DNA from: [Clostridium] scindens ATCC 35704
Lineage (GTDB): Bacteria > Bacillota > Clostridia > Lachnospirales > Lachnospiraceae
NCBI RefSeq assembly: GCF_004295125.1
Contig: NZ_CP036170.1
Span: 623,501-687,500 of the forward strand
Length of the DNA: 64,000 bases
Direction of reading: 5' to 3'
The position numbers were made by a program, and so were the translations under genes. Position 1 is the stretch's first letter. Each line of letters begins with the position of its first letter. Shown in pieces: positions 1-8,699 of the stretch. The notes under the pieces were generated by a model, which saw only the letters and a list, made by a program, of their open reading frames with translations, was not told where the DNA came from and made no database searches.

Positions 1-1277
1 CAAATATCCTGGGTTGCTTTTAGCATATCTGCTGCAGAGGATGTATCTCCGTCAAGATACAGCTGTAACTGCTCGTCAAAACTTCTCATCAGGTCTTCAG
101 ATGTTGGAAGTCCCGTAAATTCGTTGATCGCGCGGCACTCCTGGAAGAGGTCGTATGCTTTCTGGAACAGTTCGTCATTCTTAGAGTAGTCTGGCTCTGC
201 CGTAGAGTTTCCTGGGAATGCATTTGCCAGTTCAGACAGTTTTGCATTTACTTCAGGACTCATAAGATACTCAACAAACTGCATTGCTTCTTCCTTGTTC
301 TCGCAGTTGTCTGCAATACCGATTCCCCAGTTGGCAACATCCATTCCGCTCTCTCCGTCAAAACCTTCCATTACAGGGAGCTTCATGAAGTCAAAGTTCA
401 GATCCGGCGCGCCTTCCTTGATGGTTGTAAGGTGAGATACGCCATCCGTCATGAATGCAACACGGCCATTGGTAAACTCTTCAACCATATCGGATTCCTT
501 CATTGCATAAGCGCCTTCTGCGATTACGCCTTTGTCGTTTAACTCTTTGACGAATTCAACCGTCTTTTCAAGGTCAGCGTTACCTGTAAGGTTCGGCTTG
601 CCGTCTTTTAGCATGGAACCGCCGGATGCCCACAGCCAGCTCATGAACTGGTTCTGGATGCCGCTTGGAGACTCTGTTGACAATGGAATTGCCCATCCTG
701 CGATGCTGCTGTCATATTTCTTAACAGCCTCGCATGCCGTGATGAACTCGTCCCATGTCGCAGGAACCTCATTCACGCCTGCTGCTTTGAGAATGTCCAT
801 GTTTACATACATTGGATATGCAAAATTAACTACCGGAATCATATATGTATTTCCTTCGTACTTAATCTGGTCTGACAGCTGGCTGTCATCATATCCGTCT
901 TTTTCCATCAGTTCGGTCAAGTTCGCGATGGAACCTTGTTTCGCAAAGTCGTATACCCAGGATCCGTCAAGGCCTACTACATCTGCCATGGTCCCTGCTG
1001 CCGCGCCGGCTGCAATCTGAGTCTTGGTATCCGCATATGGGTTGCTTAAGAGTTTGATGTTGATGCCTGTATCTTTGGTGAAATCCTTACAGATATCATC
1101 CAGAGCGCCATCCGGAAGTTCAACTCCCCACCACTGCTGGAACTCAAGCGTTACGCCGTCTTTGCTGTCGCCGCCCTCGTCTTTTGAGTCTCCTTTTGAG
1201 CCGCATGCCGCAAGTGATAATACCATTGCGCCAACAAGTGCTGCCGAAAGCATTTTCTTAACTGTTTTCTTTTTCAT
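1..1277 (-). CDS. Sugar ABC transporter substrate-binding lipoprotein (3' end beyond window)
   Basis: First ~425 residues of a family 1 extracellular solute-binding protein, the surface lipoprotein that captures a carbohydrate and hands it to an ABC permease. The N-terminus has a basic start, a hydrophobic stretch and the lipobox LAACGS with Cys25 as lipidation site, then a Gly/Ser/Lys/Asp-rich linker. Blocks such as EFQQWWG, AAGTMADVVGLDGS and ANWGIGI fit the family. ATG at 1277 is preceded by AAAGGAGG at a 7-base gap. The frame stays open to base 1, so the C-terminus and any permease genes lie to the left. The sugar cannot be told. A good promoter (1422-1449) lies upstream. Confidence 0.85.
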   Translation of the reverse strand, partial: MKKKTVKKMLSAALVGAMVLSLAACGSKGDSKDEGGDSKDGVTLEFQQWWGVELPDGALDDICKDFTKDTGINIKLLSNPYADTKTQIAAGAAAGTMADVVGLDGSWVYDFAKQGSIANLTELMEKDGYDDSQLSDQIKYEGNTYMIPVVNFAYPMYVNMDILKAAGVNEVPATWDEFITACEAVKKYDSSIAGWAIPLSTESPSGIQNQFMSWLWASGGSMLKDGKPNLTGNADLEKTVEFVKELNDKGVIAEGAYAMKESDMVEEFTNGRVAFMTDGVSHLTTIKEGAPDLNFDFMKLPVMEGFDGESGMDVANWGIGIADNCENKEEAMQFVEYLMSPEVNAKLSELANAFPGNSTAEPDYSKNDELFQKAYDLFQECRAINEFTGLPTSEDLMRSFDEQLQLYLDGDTSSAADMLKATQDI

Positions 1278-1421
1278 AATTGCTCCTCCTTTAAAGAAAT
1301 TTTTTTTCAGCAATTGGGCAGGCCTGTTTTGTAATCCCTTTGTGCAACCAGTTTATTTTGTCTAATATGACAATTTTTCCAAGCCTTTTTTCACAATCGC
1401 TTATGCCTTTTGTATAAATTC

Positions 1422-1449
1422 ATTATAAAATAATATTTCATAATGTCAA
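1422..1449 (-). promoter_or_regulatory. Sigma-A type promoter for the ABC binding protein
   Basis: On the minus strand, -35 TTGACA (1444-1449) and -10 TATAAT (1422-1427) with a 16-base spacer, leaving a leader of about 140 bases before the ATG at 1277. A short inverted repeat, TTGTC-N6-GACAA, lies in the leader near 1357-1372 and might be an operator. Confidence 0.7.
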
Positions 1450-1612
1450 TAGTTTTTTGCTATTTCCACTAAAAACCATAATTTTGCACAACTTCTGCAA
1501 CCCATATACATGCAAAAACACAAAAAGCCACGCTCTCGCGTAACTTTTTTTCATGTATTATCAAATTTATCATGCTTTTTGCATTGTAAATGCGAACGTC
1601 CTTTATATAAAC
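1450..1612. other. AT-rich intergenic stretch
   Basis: Between the promoter of the ABC binding protein and the terminator of the tRNA. I see no convincing gene or RNA here; the only open frames lack ribosome binding sites. Confidence 0.5.
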
Positions 1613-1650
1613 AAAAAAATACCAAGAATCAACAACCGCCAATTCTTGGT
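1613..1650 (-). terminator. Rho-independent terminator after tRNA-Glu
   Basis: Stem ACCAAGAAT / ATTCTTGGT (1621-1629 with 1642-1650), loop 12 bases, followed on the minus strand by a run of seven T. It sits 13 bases beyond the 3' end of the tRNA and ends its transcript. Confidence 0.8.
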
Positions 1651-1663
1651 ATCCTTATTCAAG

Positions 1664-1735
1664 TGACTCCCAGGGGAATCGAACCCCTGATTCCAGCGTG
1701 AGAGGCTAGCGTCTTAACCGCTTGACCAGGGAGCC
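1664..1735 (-). tRNA. tRNA-Glu, anticodon CTC
   Basis: A 72-base cloverleaf on the minus strand: acceptor GGCTCCC pairs with GGGAGTC (one G-T pair), D arm GTC...GAC, anticodon stem CTAGC/GCTGG with loop CTCTCAC, T arm AGGGG-TTCGATT-CCCT and discriminator A. The loop puts CTC at positions 34-36, which reads GAG. The tRNA-Glu D arm is recognisable. CCA is not encoded. It has its own promoter (1756-1784) and terminator (1613-1650), so it is a single-gene unit. Confidence 0.93.
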
Positions 1736-1755
1736 ATCTCATATCGTACTTGCCT

Positions 1756-1784
1756 ATTATAGCAAACAAATACAAAACAGGCAA
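1756..1784 (-). promoter_or_regulatory. Promoter of tRNA-Glu
   Basis: -35 TTGCCT (1779-1784), 17-base spacer, -10 TATAAT (1756-1761). The promoter lies inside a perfect 10-bp inverted repeat, GTACTTGCCT (1746-1755) and AGGCAAGTAC (1779-1788), so one arm covers the -35 box and the other the start of the transcript. Confidence 0.7.
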
Positions 1785-1812
1785 GTACTTTTTACATATT
1801 TTTTCAATTTTT

Positions 1813-3186
1813 TTATCCGAATATCATGCTTGCATATCCCTGGATAAAAATGAACAGCACGATCACCGGAAGCACAAACGTAAGATAGAATCTTACTCCC
1901 CTGTTTTCCGGCACTTTCAGGCCTTTTCCCGCATTGGCTTCCTTAATAAAGTTGTCCCATCCCCAGCCATATCTGGTCACGCAGAACAATAGGTACACCA
2001 GGGAGCCCAGCGGAAGCAGGTTATTGCTTACAAGGAAATCTTCCATATCCATAATATTCTTGCCGCCGATCGTAAATCCTGCCCAGTCCGTCATTCCCAG
2101 AACGCACGGAATGCCAAGCAGAATCAGCAGCACGCCATTGATGGCAACCGACTTCTTCAAGCTCCATCCCCACAGATCACGTCCATACTGGATAATATTC
2201 TGGAACACGGCAATGATCGTAGATAATGCGGCAAATGTCATGAAGAGGAAGAACAAGGTTCCCCACAGCCTTCCCCCCGCCATCTCGCGAAATACATTGG
2301 GAAGCGTCACGAACACCAGCCCCGGCCCCTGTCCTGGATTGACGCCGAACGCAAAGCATGCTGGGAAGATAATCAGGCCTGCCACGACTGCCACAAACGT
2401 ATCGAGAGCAGTTATGCTCACCGCTTCGCCCGCAAGGCTTCTCTCTTTGCCGATATAACTTCCGAATATGGCAAGAGAGCCCGCGCCTACGCTGAGGGTA
2501 AAGAAGGCCTGTCCCATGGCGGCGAATACTGCTTCTTTGATTCCCCTTTCTGCCATCTTCCCAAAATCCGGAAGGAGATAGAACTTCAGTCCATCCATCG
2601 CCCCCGGAAGCGTTACGGCTCTTACAACCAGCACGACCATAATCACAAGAAGGCTTGACATCATAATCTTCGTTATCAATTCCACGCCCTTTTGAAGCCC
2701 CATGGAGCAGATCAGAAGTCCGATCACAGAGATCAGAATCATCCAGAATAGCATCTCATTGCGGTCTCCGGTCAACCGACCGAATATATTCTCTACCTGC
2801 TTCGTATCCGCCCCCTTAAACTCTCCCTTCGCCATCTTCACAAAGTAAGCCAGCATCCAGCCTCCGATGGTGGTATAAAACATCATCAAAAGGTAGTTGG
2901 CAGCCATAGAAAAATACCGGAATATGTGCCACTTGCTTCCTTCCGGCTCCAATGCATTAAAGGACATGGCAGAACTTTTCTGGCTGCCTCTTCCTACTGA
3001 AAATTCCATAACTACTATTGGGAGTCCCAGAATCAGCAGGAAGAACAGATACATCAGCACGAATGCCCCTCCTCCATATTCTCCTGTTATGTACGGGAAA
3101 CGCCATACATTTCCAAGCCCGATCGCACATCCTGCCGAGATCAATATGAACCCCAGCCTGGAAGAAAACTTCTCTCTCTTTTCCAT
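1813..3186 (-). CDS. Sodium-dependent NSS/SNF family transporter
   Basis: A 457-residue membrane protein of the neurotransmitter:sodium symporter family (LeuT, MhsT, TnaT type), which imports amino acids or related amines with Na+. The N-terminal block GCAIGLGNVWRFPYI is the unwound helix 1 that forms the Na+ and substrate sites; about eleven hydrophobic segments follow, as in short bacterial members. It starts 15 bases after the lipid kinase gene and probably shares its transcript. No terminator is evident before the tRNA-Glu gene downstream. The substrate cannot be deduced. Confidence 0.9.
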   Translation of the reverse strand: MEKREKFSSRLGFILISAGCAIGLGNVWRFPYITGEYGGGAFVLMYLFFLLILGLPIVVMEFSVGRGSQKSSAMSFNALEPEGSKWHIFRYFSMAANYLLMMFYTTIGGWMLAYFVKMAKGEFKGADTKQVENIFGRLTGDRNEMLFWMILISVIGLLICSMGLQKGVELITKIMMSSLLVIMVVLVVRAVTLPGAMDGLKFYLLPDFGKMAERGIKEAVFAAMGQAFFTLSVGAGSLAIFGSYIGKERSLAGEAVSITALDTFVAVVAGLIIFPACFAFGVNPGQGPGLVFVTLPNVFREMAGGRLWGTLFFLFMTFAALSTIIAVFQNIIQYGRDLWGWSLKKSVAINGVLLILLGIPCVLGMTDWAGFTIGGKNIMDMEDFLVSNNLLPLGSLVYLLFCVTRYGWGWDNFIKEANAGKGLKVPENRGVRFYLTFVLPVIVLFIFIQGYASMIFG

Positions 3187-3201
3187 ACTCTTATCCTTTT
3201 C

Positions 3202-4167
3202 TTACTCTATCATTTTTACAGATTCATCTTGGGTATCTTCCAACAGTTCCGGATTAGACATCAGTTCCCTGATATGCTCCTCGGGAACCATAATCCGAAG
3301 CTGCCTGTTCAGGTTCTCAACCGTAACCTCATCGTGGGCGCCTCCAAATTCGCCGTCCAGCGTCCATGGAATCTCTTCCAGGGATTCAAAAGTAATGCGC
3401 CCGGTCTTGAAAGAATACATATGCTTGGTATCCACCTGCTCGATGAGAAGGGATGCCACGATCTCCTGCAGGGCAAGCGGATTCTTCGGCGTCTTAATCA
3501 ATGTAACCTCGAACAGGCCGTCATCAAAGACCACCTGCTTGCCTATCATGTTGCGGAAGCCGCCTACCGACCGTGAGTTGGTCACCATTCCGAAGATGAA
3601 TTCGTCTTCCAGCGTCTCCCCATCGTGGGTTACCTTGATTCGGTAGGACGGCACATTAAACAGACGCTTTGTTCCCTCCAGCACATACGCCAGATGCCCC
3701 AGCACATTCTTCATCTCCTGCTTCGTCTGATAGGAAACATCCGTAAAAAGGCCGAACGCCGCAATATACACGAAGATATCATCATTAAATTTTCCCACAT
3801 CGCAGGGAAACAGCGTGCCATTCACCGCATTATCCGCTGCCCGAAGAAGTCCTTTCGGGATATGCAGGCTATTGGCAAAATCGTTGGTTGTGCCCGTTGG
3901 GATATAGCCGATGGGATCCCGCTTGTCTCTCTGCATCATCCCGGTTACCACTTCGTCAATGGTTCCGTCCCCGCCACTGCACACTACCAGATCATATTCG
4001 TCCGAATCGTACTCTGACACCTTCCTGTATGCGTCCCGGTATGACTGGGTGGGATAGGCCACCACTTCATAGCCCGCCTTTACGAATATGTCAATAATAT
4101 CCGATAGTTTTGGCTTCAGAAGTTCCTTCCCCGCATGTGGATTATAGATAAACAGAAGACGTTTCAT
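3202..4167 (-). CDS. Diacylglycerol kinase family lipid kinase
   Basis: A 321-residue member of the DagK/YegS/sphingosine-kinase family, which phosphorylates diacylglycerol or a related lipid with ATP at the membrane. The N-terminal IYNPHAGK and the nucleotide motif SGGDGTIDEV are present, and the C-terminal beta-rich half contains LDGEFGG. I start it at ATG 4167 (MKRLLFIYNP), which has AGAGGGG at an 8-base gap, rather than an in-frame TTG 24 bases upstream. It follows a strong terminator (4211-4236) and is followed closely by the symporter gene. Confidence 0.88.
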   Translation of the reverse strand: MKRLLFIYNPHAGKELLKPKLSDIIDIFVKAGYEVVAYPTQSYRDAYRKVSEYDSDEYDLVVCSGGDGTIDEVVTGMMQRDKRDPIGYIPTGTTNDFANSLHIPKGLLRAADNAVNGTLFPCDVGKFNDDIFVYIAAFGLFTDVSYQTKQEMKNVLGHLAYVLEGTKRLFNVPSYRIKVTHDGETLEDEFIFGMVTNSRSVGGFRNMIGKQVVFDDGLFEVTLIKTPKNPLALQEIVASLLIEQVDTKHMYSFKTGRITFESLEEIPWTLDGEFGGAHDEVTVENLNRQLRIMVPEEHIRELMSNPELLEDTQDESVKMIE

Positions 4168-4210
4168 GATTCGTACCCCTCTTTCTTCCAAGTTCTTTTT
4201 CCTATATCAT

Positions 4211-4236
4211 AAAAAGGGCATCCCCCTGCCCTTTTT
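4211..4236 (-). terminator. Rho-independent terminator after the crh-like gene
   Basis: Perfect stem AAAAAGGGCA / TGCCCTTTTT with a 6-base loop; the T run is part of the stem. It ends the murB-rapZ-whiA-crh-like transcript, and by symmetry could work in both directions. Confidence 0.8.
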
Positions 4237-4254
4237 ACGTTGCTTGATTATGTA

Positions 4255-4500
4255 TTATTTCCGGGTAGTCAGGAAACCTTCTACGCCGGCAACTGCCTCC
4301 TTTTCATCTTTTCCCTCTGCTACTACAGTAATGTCCTCGCCTTCCTGCAGGCTCAGGCTCATCATCCCCATAATACTCTTCGCATTAATCTTCTTATCCT
4401 CCATCTCAATGTATACCTGGCTTGCTTCCTGTACCAGATGCGCAACCGGACGGTCTTCCATTGCCATGTTCTTTTTAATAGTAACAGGTTTCTTAATCAT
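4255..4500 (-). CDS. Crh-like HPr-family protein lacking the phosphorylatable histidine
   Basis: An 81-residue HPr-fold protein. At the place of the HPr active site, where PEP-dependent phosphorylation needs His15-x-Arg17-Pro18, it reads Glu15-Asp16-Arg17-Pro18, so it cannot relay phosphate to PTS sugars. The regulatory serine region is kept as AKSIMGMMSL (Ser42 here, because the preceding loop is four residues shorter than in HPr). That combination is the hallmark of Crh, the Bacillus corepressor that binds CcpA when its serine is phosphorylated by HPr kinase. It sits directly after whiA and rapZ, as crh does in Bacillus subtilis. HPr kinase is not in this window. Confidence 0.85.
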   Translation of the reverse strand: MIKKPVTIKKNMAMEDRPVAHLVQEASQVYIEMEDKKINAKSIMGMMSLSLQEGEDITVVAEGKDEKEAVAGVEGFLTTRK

Positions 4501-4516
4501 AACGAATTGCTCCTCC

Positions 4517-5398
4517 TTACTGTTCCCTTAACTTTTCTGCTATTTCACTTAATTTCCTTAGTCGGTGGTTCACTCCGGATTTCCCTATCGGATTCTCCAG
4601 AAGCCCTCCAAGCTCCTTCAACGTTGCATCCGGATATTTCAGACGCGTAAGGGCGACGTCCTTTAATCCATCGGGCAACTTGTCAAAACCGATGTTGTCT
4701 CTTATATATATGATATCCTCCATCTGCCTGACCGAGGCAGAGACGGTTTTGTTAATGTTGGCTGTCTCACAGTTGACCTTGCGGTTGACGGTATTGCGCA
4801 TCTCTTTCATGATCCTGACATTTTCCAGTTCCAGCAAGGCCACATGGGCCTCCATAATGTTCAATACGTCTACGATCTGCGATCCTTCTTTTAAATATAC
4901 CACATAGGATTTCTTCCGCTTGACAATCTTGGCATCCATCTCGAAACTGTTGATCATATTTCTTAAATACTCCGCCTGCTTAAGAGTCCCGCATACAATC
5001 TCAAAATGATAGGACTTATCCGGATCGCTCATGGAGCCGGATGCAATGAATGCGCCGCGGATATATGCGCGCTTGCAGCATACGGCCTGTACAATAACAT
5101 TCTCCACCGCCAGAAGTTCTTCTCCCTTGGCGCGGATATAATAACTGCAGCTTCCTTTGGCTGTATTCCTGCGAATCGCGATATCAGTACTTATATTAAA
5201 TGTTTTTCCCAATAATGTAAAGCATTTTCTTGCAACTCCATCATTTTCCGTGTGAAGTTTCAATATGCAGCTCCCATAGCCATCTTTCTCAAAAGAGCCG
5301 GACATATGGACAAGCGCAGACAGTTCCGCAAGATTGCAGTGTCTTGCCTTTGCATAATGCTGTGCTAGTTCTTCCTTTATCTTTCCTGAAAATGACAT
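4517..5398 (-). CDS. whiA: WhiA, DNA-binding regulator
   Basis: A 293-residue WhiA protein with the N-terminal LAGLIDADG-like fold, including LSALVHMSGSF, and the C-terminal helix-turn-helix region (LKELGGLLENPIGKSGVNHR) that is the family signature. WhiA affects cell division and chromosome segregation in Firmicutes and sporulation in Streptomyces. It lies 9 bases downstream of rapZ and 16 bases upstream of the crh-like gene. The yvcK gene that often sits between rapZ and whiA is absent here. Confidence 0.95.
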   Translation of the reverse strand: MSFSGKIKEELAQHYAKARHCNLAELSALVHMSGSFEKDGYGSCILKLHTENDGVARKCFTLLGKTFNISTDIAIRRNTAKGSCSYYIRAKGEELLAVENVIVQAVCCKRAYIRGAFIASGSMSDPDKSYHFEIVCGTLKQAEYLRNMINSFEMDAKIVKRKKSYVVYLKEGSQIVDVLNIMEAHVALLELENVRIMKEMRNTVNRKVNCETANINKTVSASVRQMEDIIYIRDNIGFDKLPDGLKDVALTRLKYPDATLKELGGLLENPIGKSGVNHRLRKLSEIAEKLREQ

Positions 5399-5407
5399 TT
5401 TACGCTC

Positions 5408-6289
5408 CTACTTTGCCTTTGTGATCGCATCCTTCCCGATATCCCGGTGCTCGATGCGGATTCCATAATTCTCATTCTTCAGCAGGGCCTCGTACAACTC
5501 GTTTGCCAGCGTCACCGAACGGTGCTTTCCGCCGGTGCAGCCAATTCCGATCATCAGCCGGGTCTTTCCTTCCCGGATATAATTGGGGATCAGAAACTCT
5601 ACCATATCCACCAGTTTCTCCATAAATTCCGAGGCATTGCCATTGTTCATGACATAATCCCTGACTTCTCTATCATTGCCGCTTTTGGGGCGTAATTCTT
5701 CTATATAATAAGGGTTTGGCAGAAAACGCACGTCAAACACCAGATCGGCCTCCGCCGGGATCCCATATTTGAATCCAAACGAAAGCACGGATATATAGAG
5801 GTTCTTATACTCTTTATTCCGGACAAATATCTTGTTCAGTTCTGCCTTAAGTTCTCTGGTCAGCATGTTGCTGGTGTCCACAAGGTAGTCAGCCCGCTTC
5901 CTTAGAAAAGCCGTCCGCTCCCTCTCCTTTTCAATGCCTTCCCTGACCGGGGCATCATTTCCTGAAAGCGGATGGCTTCTGCGCGTCTCCTTATACCGTT
6001 TGATCAATACGTCATCCACGCATTCCAGATACAATATCTCGTACTTCATGCCAGCCACATCCAGCTGGCCCAGAACCTTCTCCAGTTCCGAAAAACTCTG
6101 ACCGCTCCTGATGTCCACCCCTATGGCCGCTTTATTGATCTCCGTTCCCGGTACCCTCAGCAGATCTGCCATCTTAGGAATCAGAGGCACCGGCAGATTA
6201 TCCACGCAGAAATATCCCACGTCTTCCAGCATTTTAAGCGCCGTACTTTTGCCTGCCCCAGACATCCCCGTCACAATCACAAATCTCAT
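5408..6289 (-). CDS. rapZ: RapZ/YvcJ nucleotide-binding protein
   Basis: A 293-residue RapZ-family P-loop protein. It opens with the Walker A motif GMSGAGKS (residues 8-15) and has the C-terminal signature IGCTGGKHRSV. In enterobacteria RapZ is an RNA-binding adaptor controlling glucosamine-6-phosphate synthase; in Firmicutes (YvcJ) the role is less defined and linked to competence and carbon use. One base separates it from murB upstream, so the two are co-transcribed. Confidence 0.95.
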   Translation of the reverse strand: MRFVIVTGMSGAGKSTALKMLEDVGYFCVDNLPVPLIPKMADLLRVPGTEINKAAIGVDIRSGQSFSELEKVLGQLDVAGMKYEILYLECVDDVLIKRYKETRRSHPLSGNDAPVREGIEKERERTAFLRKRADYLVDTSNMLTRELKAELNKIFVRNKEYKNLYISVLSFGFKYGIPAEADLVFDVRFLPNPYYIEELRPKSGNDREVRDYVMNNGNASEFMEKLVDMVEFLIPNYIREGKTRLMIGIGCTGGKHRSVTLANELYEALLKNENYGIRIEHRDIGKDAITKAK

Positions 6290-6290
6290 C

Positions 6291-7202
6291 TTAGAACTCT
6301 CCCAGTCTCTTTACTTCCGGCTCCAGCCTTACGCCGAACTTTTCTTCTACCTGCTCTGACACCTTACGCATCAGTTCCGCCACATCCGCAGCTGTCGCAT
6401 TGTCCTTGTTGATCACGAAGCCGCAATGCTTCATGGACACTTGGGCGCCGCCTACGCTAAAGCCCTGAAGTCCCGCATCCTGTATCAGTTTCCCGGCAAA
6501 ATATCCCTCCGGCCTCTTGAAGGTGCTTCCGGCGCTGGGATATTCCAGCGGCTGCTTTGTGATCCGCTTCTCCTTCAGTTCATCCATCCGCGCCTTGATT
6601 TCCTCTTTTTCACCTTTTTGAAGACGAATCACCGCCTCCAGAACGATATAGCCTTTCTTTGCAATTATGCTGGTCCGGTATCCCAGTTCCAGCTTCTCAT
6701 CCGGTATGGCCAGCACTTCTCCTTCTGGCGTAAGGACTGTCACTTCTCTTAGCACATCCTTCATCTCTTTGCCATAAGCCCCTGCGTTCATTACGCAGGC
6801 GCCTCCCAGCGCTCCGGGTATCCCGGCGGCAAACTCGAATCCGGCAAGCCCGGCTTCCAGAGCCTTGCTGGCAATGGCTGAAAGAAGCGCGCCTGCCTGG
6901 GCCTTTACCAGTTCTCCTTCTATCTGTATCTGGCTCATCTCTTTGAATATCTGTATGATCACTCCCCGGAATCCTTGATCGGACACCAGAAGATTGCTTC
7001 CATTTCCTACTATATAATAGGGGATCTCCCTCTCCTTGCACAGCCCGACGAGCCCCTGTACCTCCTCTGCTGTCTTCGGCTGCACGAAGAACTCTGCCGG
7101 CCCGCCTACCCGGAATGTGGTATGGTTCCTCATCGGCTCTTCAATCTGTATTTGTTCCTTCGATATAATATTTAATAATTCCTGATAAAAATCCTGATTC
7201 AT
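6291..7202 (-). CDS. murB: UDP-N-acetylenolpyruvoylglucosamine reductase
   Basis: MurB reduces UDP-GlcNAc-enolpyruvate to UDP-MurNAc with NADPH and FAD in the cytoplasmic steps of peptidoglycan synthesis. FAD-binding blocks include NHTTFRVGGPAE and YIVGNGSNLL; the catalytic region carries PSAGSTFKRP with the conserved Ser, and the C-terminal Glu-containing LEPEVKRLG is present. I start it at ATG 7202 (MNQDFYQE), which has GGAG at a 6-base gap. The ATG at 7223 would overlap the -10 box TATAAT (7222-7227), so translation from there is unlikely. Confidence 0.93.
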   Translation of the reverse strand: MNQDFYQELLNIISKEQIQIEEPMRNHTTFRVGGPAEFFVQPKTAEEVQGLVGLCKEREIPYYIVGNGSNLLVSDQGFRGVIIQIFKEMSQIQIEGELVKAQAGALLSAIASKALEAGLAGFEFAAGIPGALGGACVMNAGAYGKEMKDVLREVTVLTPEGEVLAIPDEKLELGYRTSIIAKKGYIVLEAVIRLQKGEKEEIKARMDELKEKRITKQPLEYPSAGSTFKRPEGYFAGKLIQDAGLQGFSVGGAQVSMKHCGFVINKDNATAADVAELMRKVSEQVEEKFGVRLEPEVKRLGEF

Positions 7203-7284
7203 ATCATACTCCATCTCTAACATTATATACTACTTAATTTCTTCGTACATCATACACTAAATGACTTACAAATTCAACGCACTC

Positions 7285-7313
7285 TTGCAAATTCCCCATA
7301 AATGCGGTATATT
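7285..7313 (+). promoter_or_regulatory. Promoter of the CNNM/CorC-like gene
   Basis: -35 TTGCAA (7285-7290), 17-base spacer, -10 TATATT (7308-7313), 44 bases before the TTG start at 7357. It is divergent from the murB promoter, whose -10 TATAAT is at 7222-7227. Confidence 0.65.
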
Positions 7314-7356
7314 AGTGCCAAGTAATTTAAAAATAAAAAAGGAGTGAACTTATCAA

Positions 7357-8637
7357 TTGGACTCGAGTGACGTCACACAACTCATTATCCTACTAATTCT
7401 ACTGGGGCTGTCTGCATTCTTTTCATCTGCAGAAACAGCGCTTACAACTGTAAACAAGATCCGCATCCGCAGTTTGGCTGAGGATGGGAACAAACGGGCA
7501 AAAACGGTGCTTAAGATTACCGACGATTCAGGCAAGATGCTCAGCGCTATCCTGATCGGCAACAACATCGTCAATCTGTCCGCCGCCTCCCTCACCACCA
7601 GCCTGGCATACAGTTTTGGCGGTTCCATGGTGGCAATTGCCAGCGGAATCCTGACCGTGCTGATCCTTCTCTTTGGAGAGATAACGCCGAAGACCATGGC
7701 AACCATCCATGCGGAAAAGATGGCACTTATCTACGCGCCGATCATCAGCATCTTCATGAAGGTCATGACGCCGGTCATCTTTATCATCAACGGACTATCC
7801 ATCGGAGTGCTGTTCCTTCTGCGTGTCGATCCGAACGCAAAGAACGACCTTATGACTGAGACAGAACTGCGCACAATTGTAGATGTAAGCCATGAAGACG
7901 GAGTCATTGAATCCGATGAAAGAGAAATGATATATAACGTGTTCGATTTAGGCGATGCCAAGGCAAAGGATGTCATGGTGCCCCGCGTGCACGTGACTTT
8001 TGCAGATGTCAACAGTACCTATGAAGAACTGCTTGATATTTTCCGCGAAGACAAATTCACAAGGCTTCCTATTTTTGAAGATACTACCGACAATGTTGTT
8101 GGTACTATTAATATGAAGGACTTGCTCTTATATGACAATACAAAGGAATTTCATATCCGGGATATTTTGAGGGAGGCTTATTTTACCTATGAATACAAGA
8201 GCATCTCGGAATTGCTGGTGGAGATGCGTCAGGCTTCTTTCAACATCGCCATCGTTCTGGACGAGTACGGCGAGACCGCCGGCCTGATAACGCTGGAAGA
8301 TATCCTGGAGGAAATCGTCGGCGAGATTCACGATGAATATGACGAGAATGAGGAAGACTTCGTCCAGGAAGTAACCGAGCGCGAGTATATTATCGAAGGC
8401 TCCATGAATCTGGACGACTTAAACGACCGGCTGGATCTGGATCTTAATTCGGAGGAATACGACTCCTTGGGCGGCTTTATCATCGAGAGGCTGGACCGTC
8501 TGCCAGAGGCGGGCGACAGCATCGTGACCGAGGAAGGAATCCGCATGGTCGTAGAAAAACTGGACAAGAACCGGATTGAGAAGGTACATGTCTACCTTCC
8601 AGAGCCCGTTATGGAAGAAACTCATACAGATGACTAA
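7357..8637 (+). CDS. CNNM/CorC-type membrane protein (DUF21, CBS, CorC_HlyC)
   Basis: A 426-residue protein of the family often annotated as hemolysin or Mg2+/Co2+ efflux protein. Residues ~1-190 form the DUF21 membrane domain with three to four hydrophobic segments; residues ~205-330 are a CBS-domain pair (MVPRVHVTFADV, GLITLEDILEEIVGEI) that binds nucleotide; residues ~345-420 are the CorC_HlyC domain. Bacterial CNNM proteins export Mg2+. The start is TTG 7357; GGAG lies 12 bases upstream, which is long, but no better in-frame start exists. It is a single-gene unit ending at the hairpin 8645-8680. Confidence 0.88.
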   Translation: MDSSDVTQLIILLILLGLSAFFSSAETALTTVNKIRIRSLAEDGNKRAKTVLKITDDSGKMLSAILIGNNIVNLSAASLTTSLAYSFGGSMVAIASGILTVLILLFGEITPKTMATIHAEKMALIYAPIISIFMKVMTPVIFIINGLSIGVLFLLRVDPNAKNDLMTETELRTIVDVSHEDGVIESDEREMIYNVFDLGDAKAKDVMVPRVHVTFADVNSTYEELLDIFREDKFTRLPIFEDTTDNVVGTINMKDLLLYDNTKEFHIRDILREAYFTYEYKSISELLVEMRQASFNIAIVLDEYGETAGLITLEDILEEIVGEIHDEYDENEEDFVQEVTEREYIIEGSMNLDDLNDRLDLDLNSEEYDSLGGFIIERLDRLPEAGDSIVTEEGIRMVVEKLDKNRIEKVHVYLPEPVMEETHTDD

Positions 8638-8644
8638 GAATCAC

Positions 8645-8680
8645 AAGAACGGCATAGCCTTTTCGCTATGCCGTTCTTTT
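8645..8680. terminator. Bidirectional terminator
   Basis: Perfect 14-bp stem AAGAACGGCATAGC / GCTATGCCGTTCTT with a short loop, between convergent genes. T-rich on the plus side and A-rich start, so it can end both transcripts. Confidence 0.85.
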
Positions 8681-8699
8681 ATATCCTGATATGTCCTTA

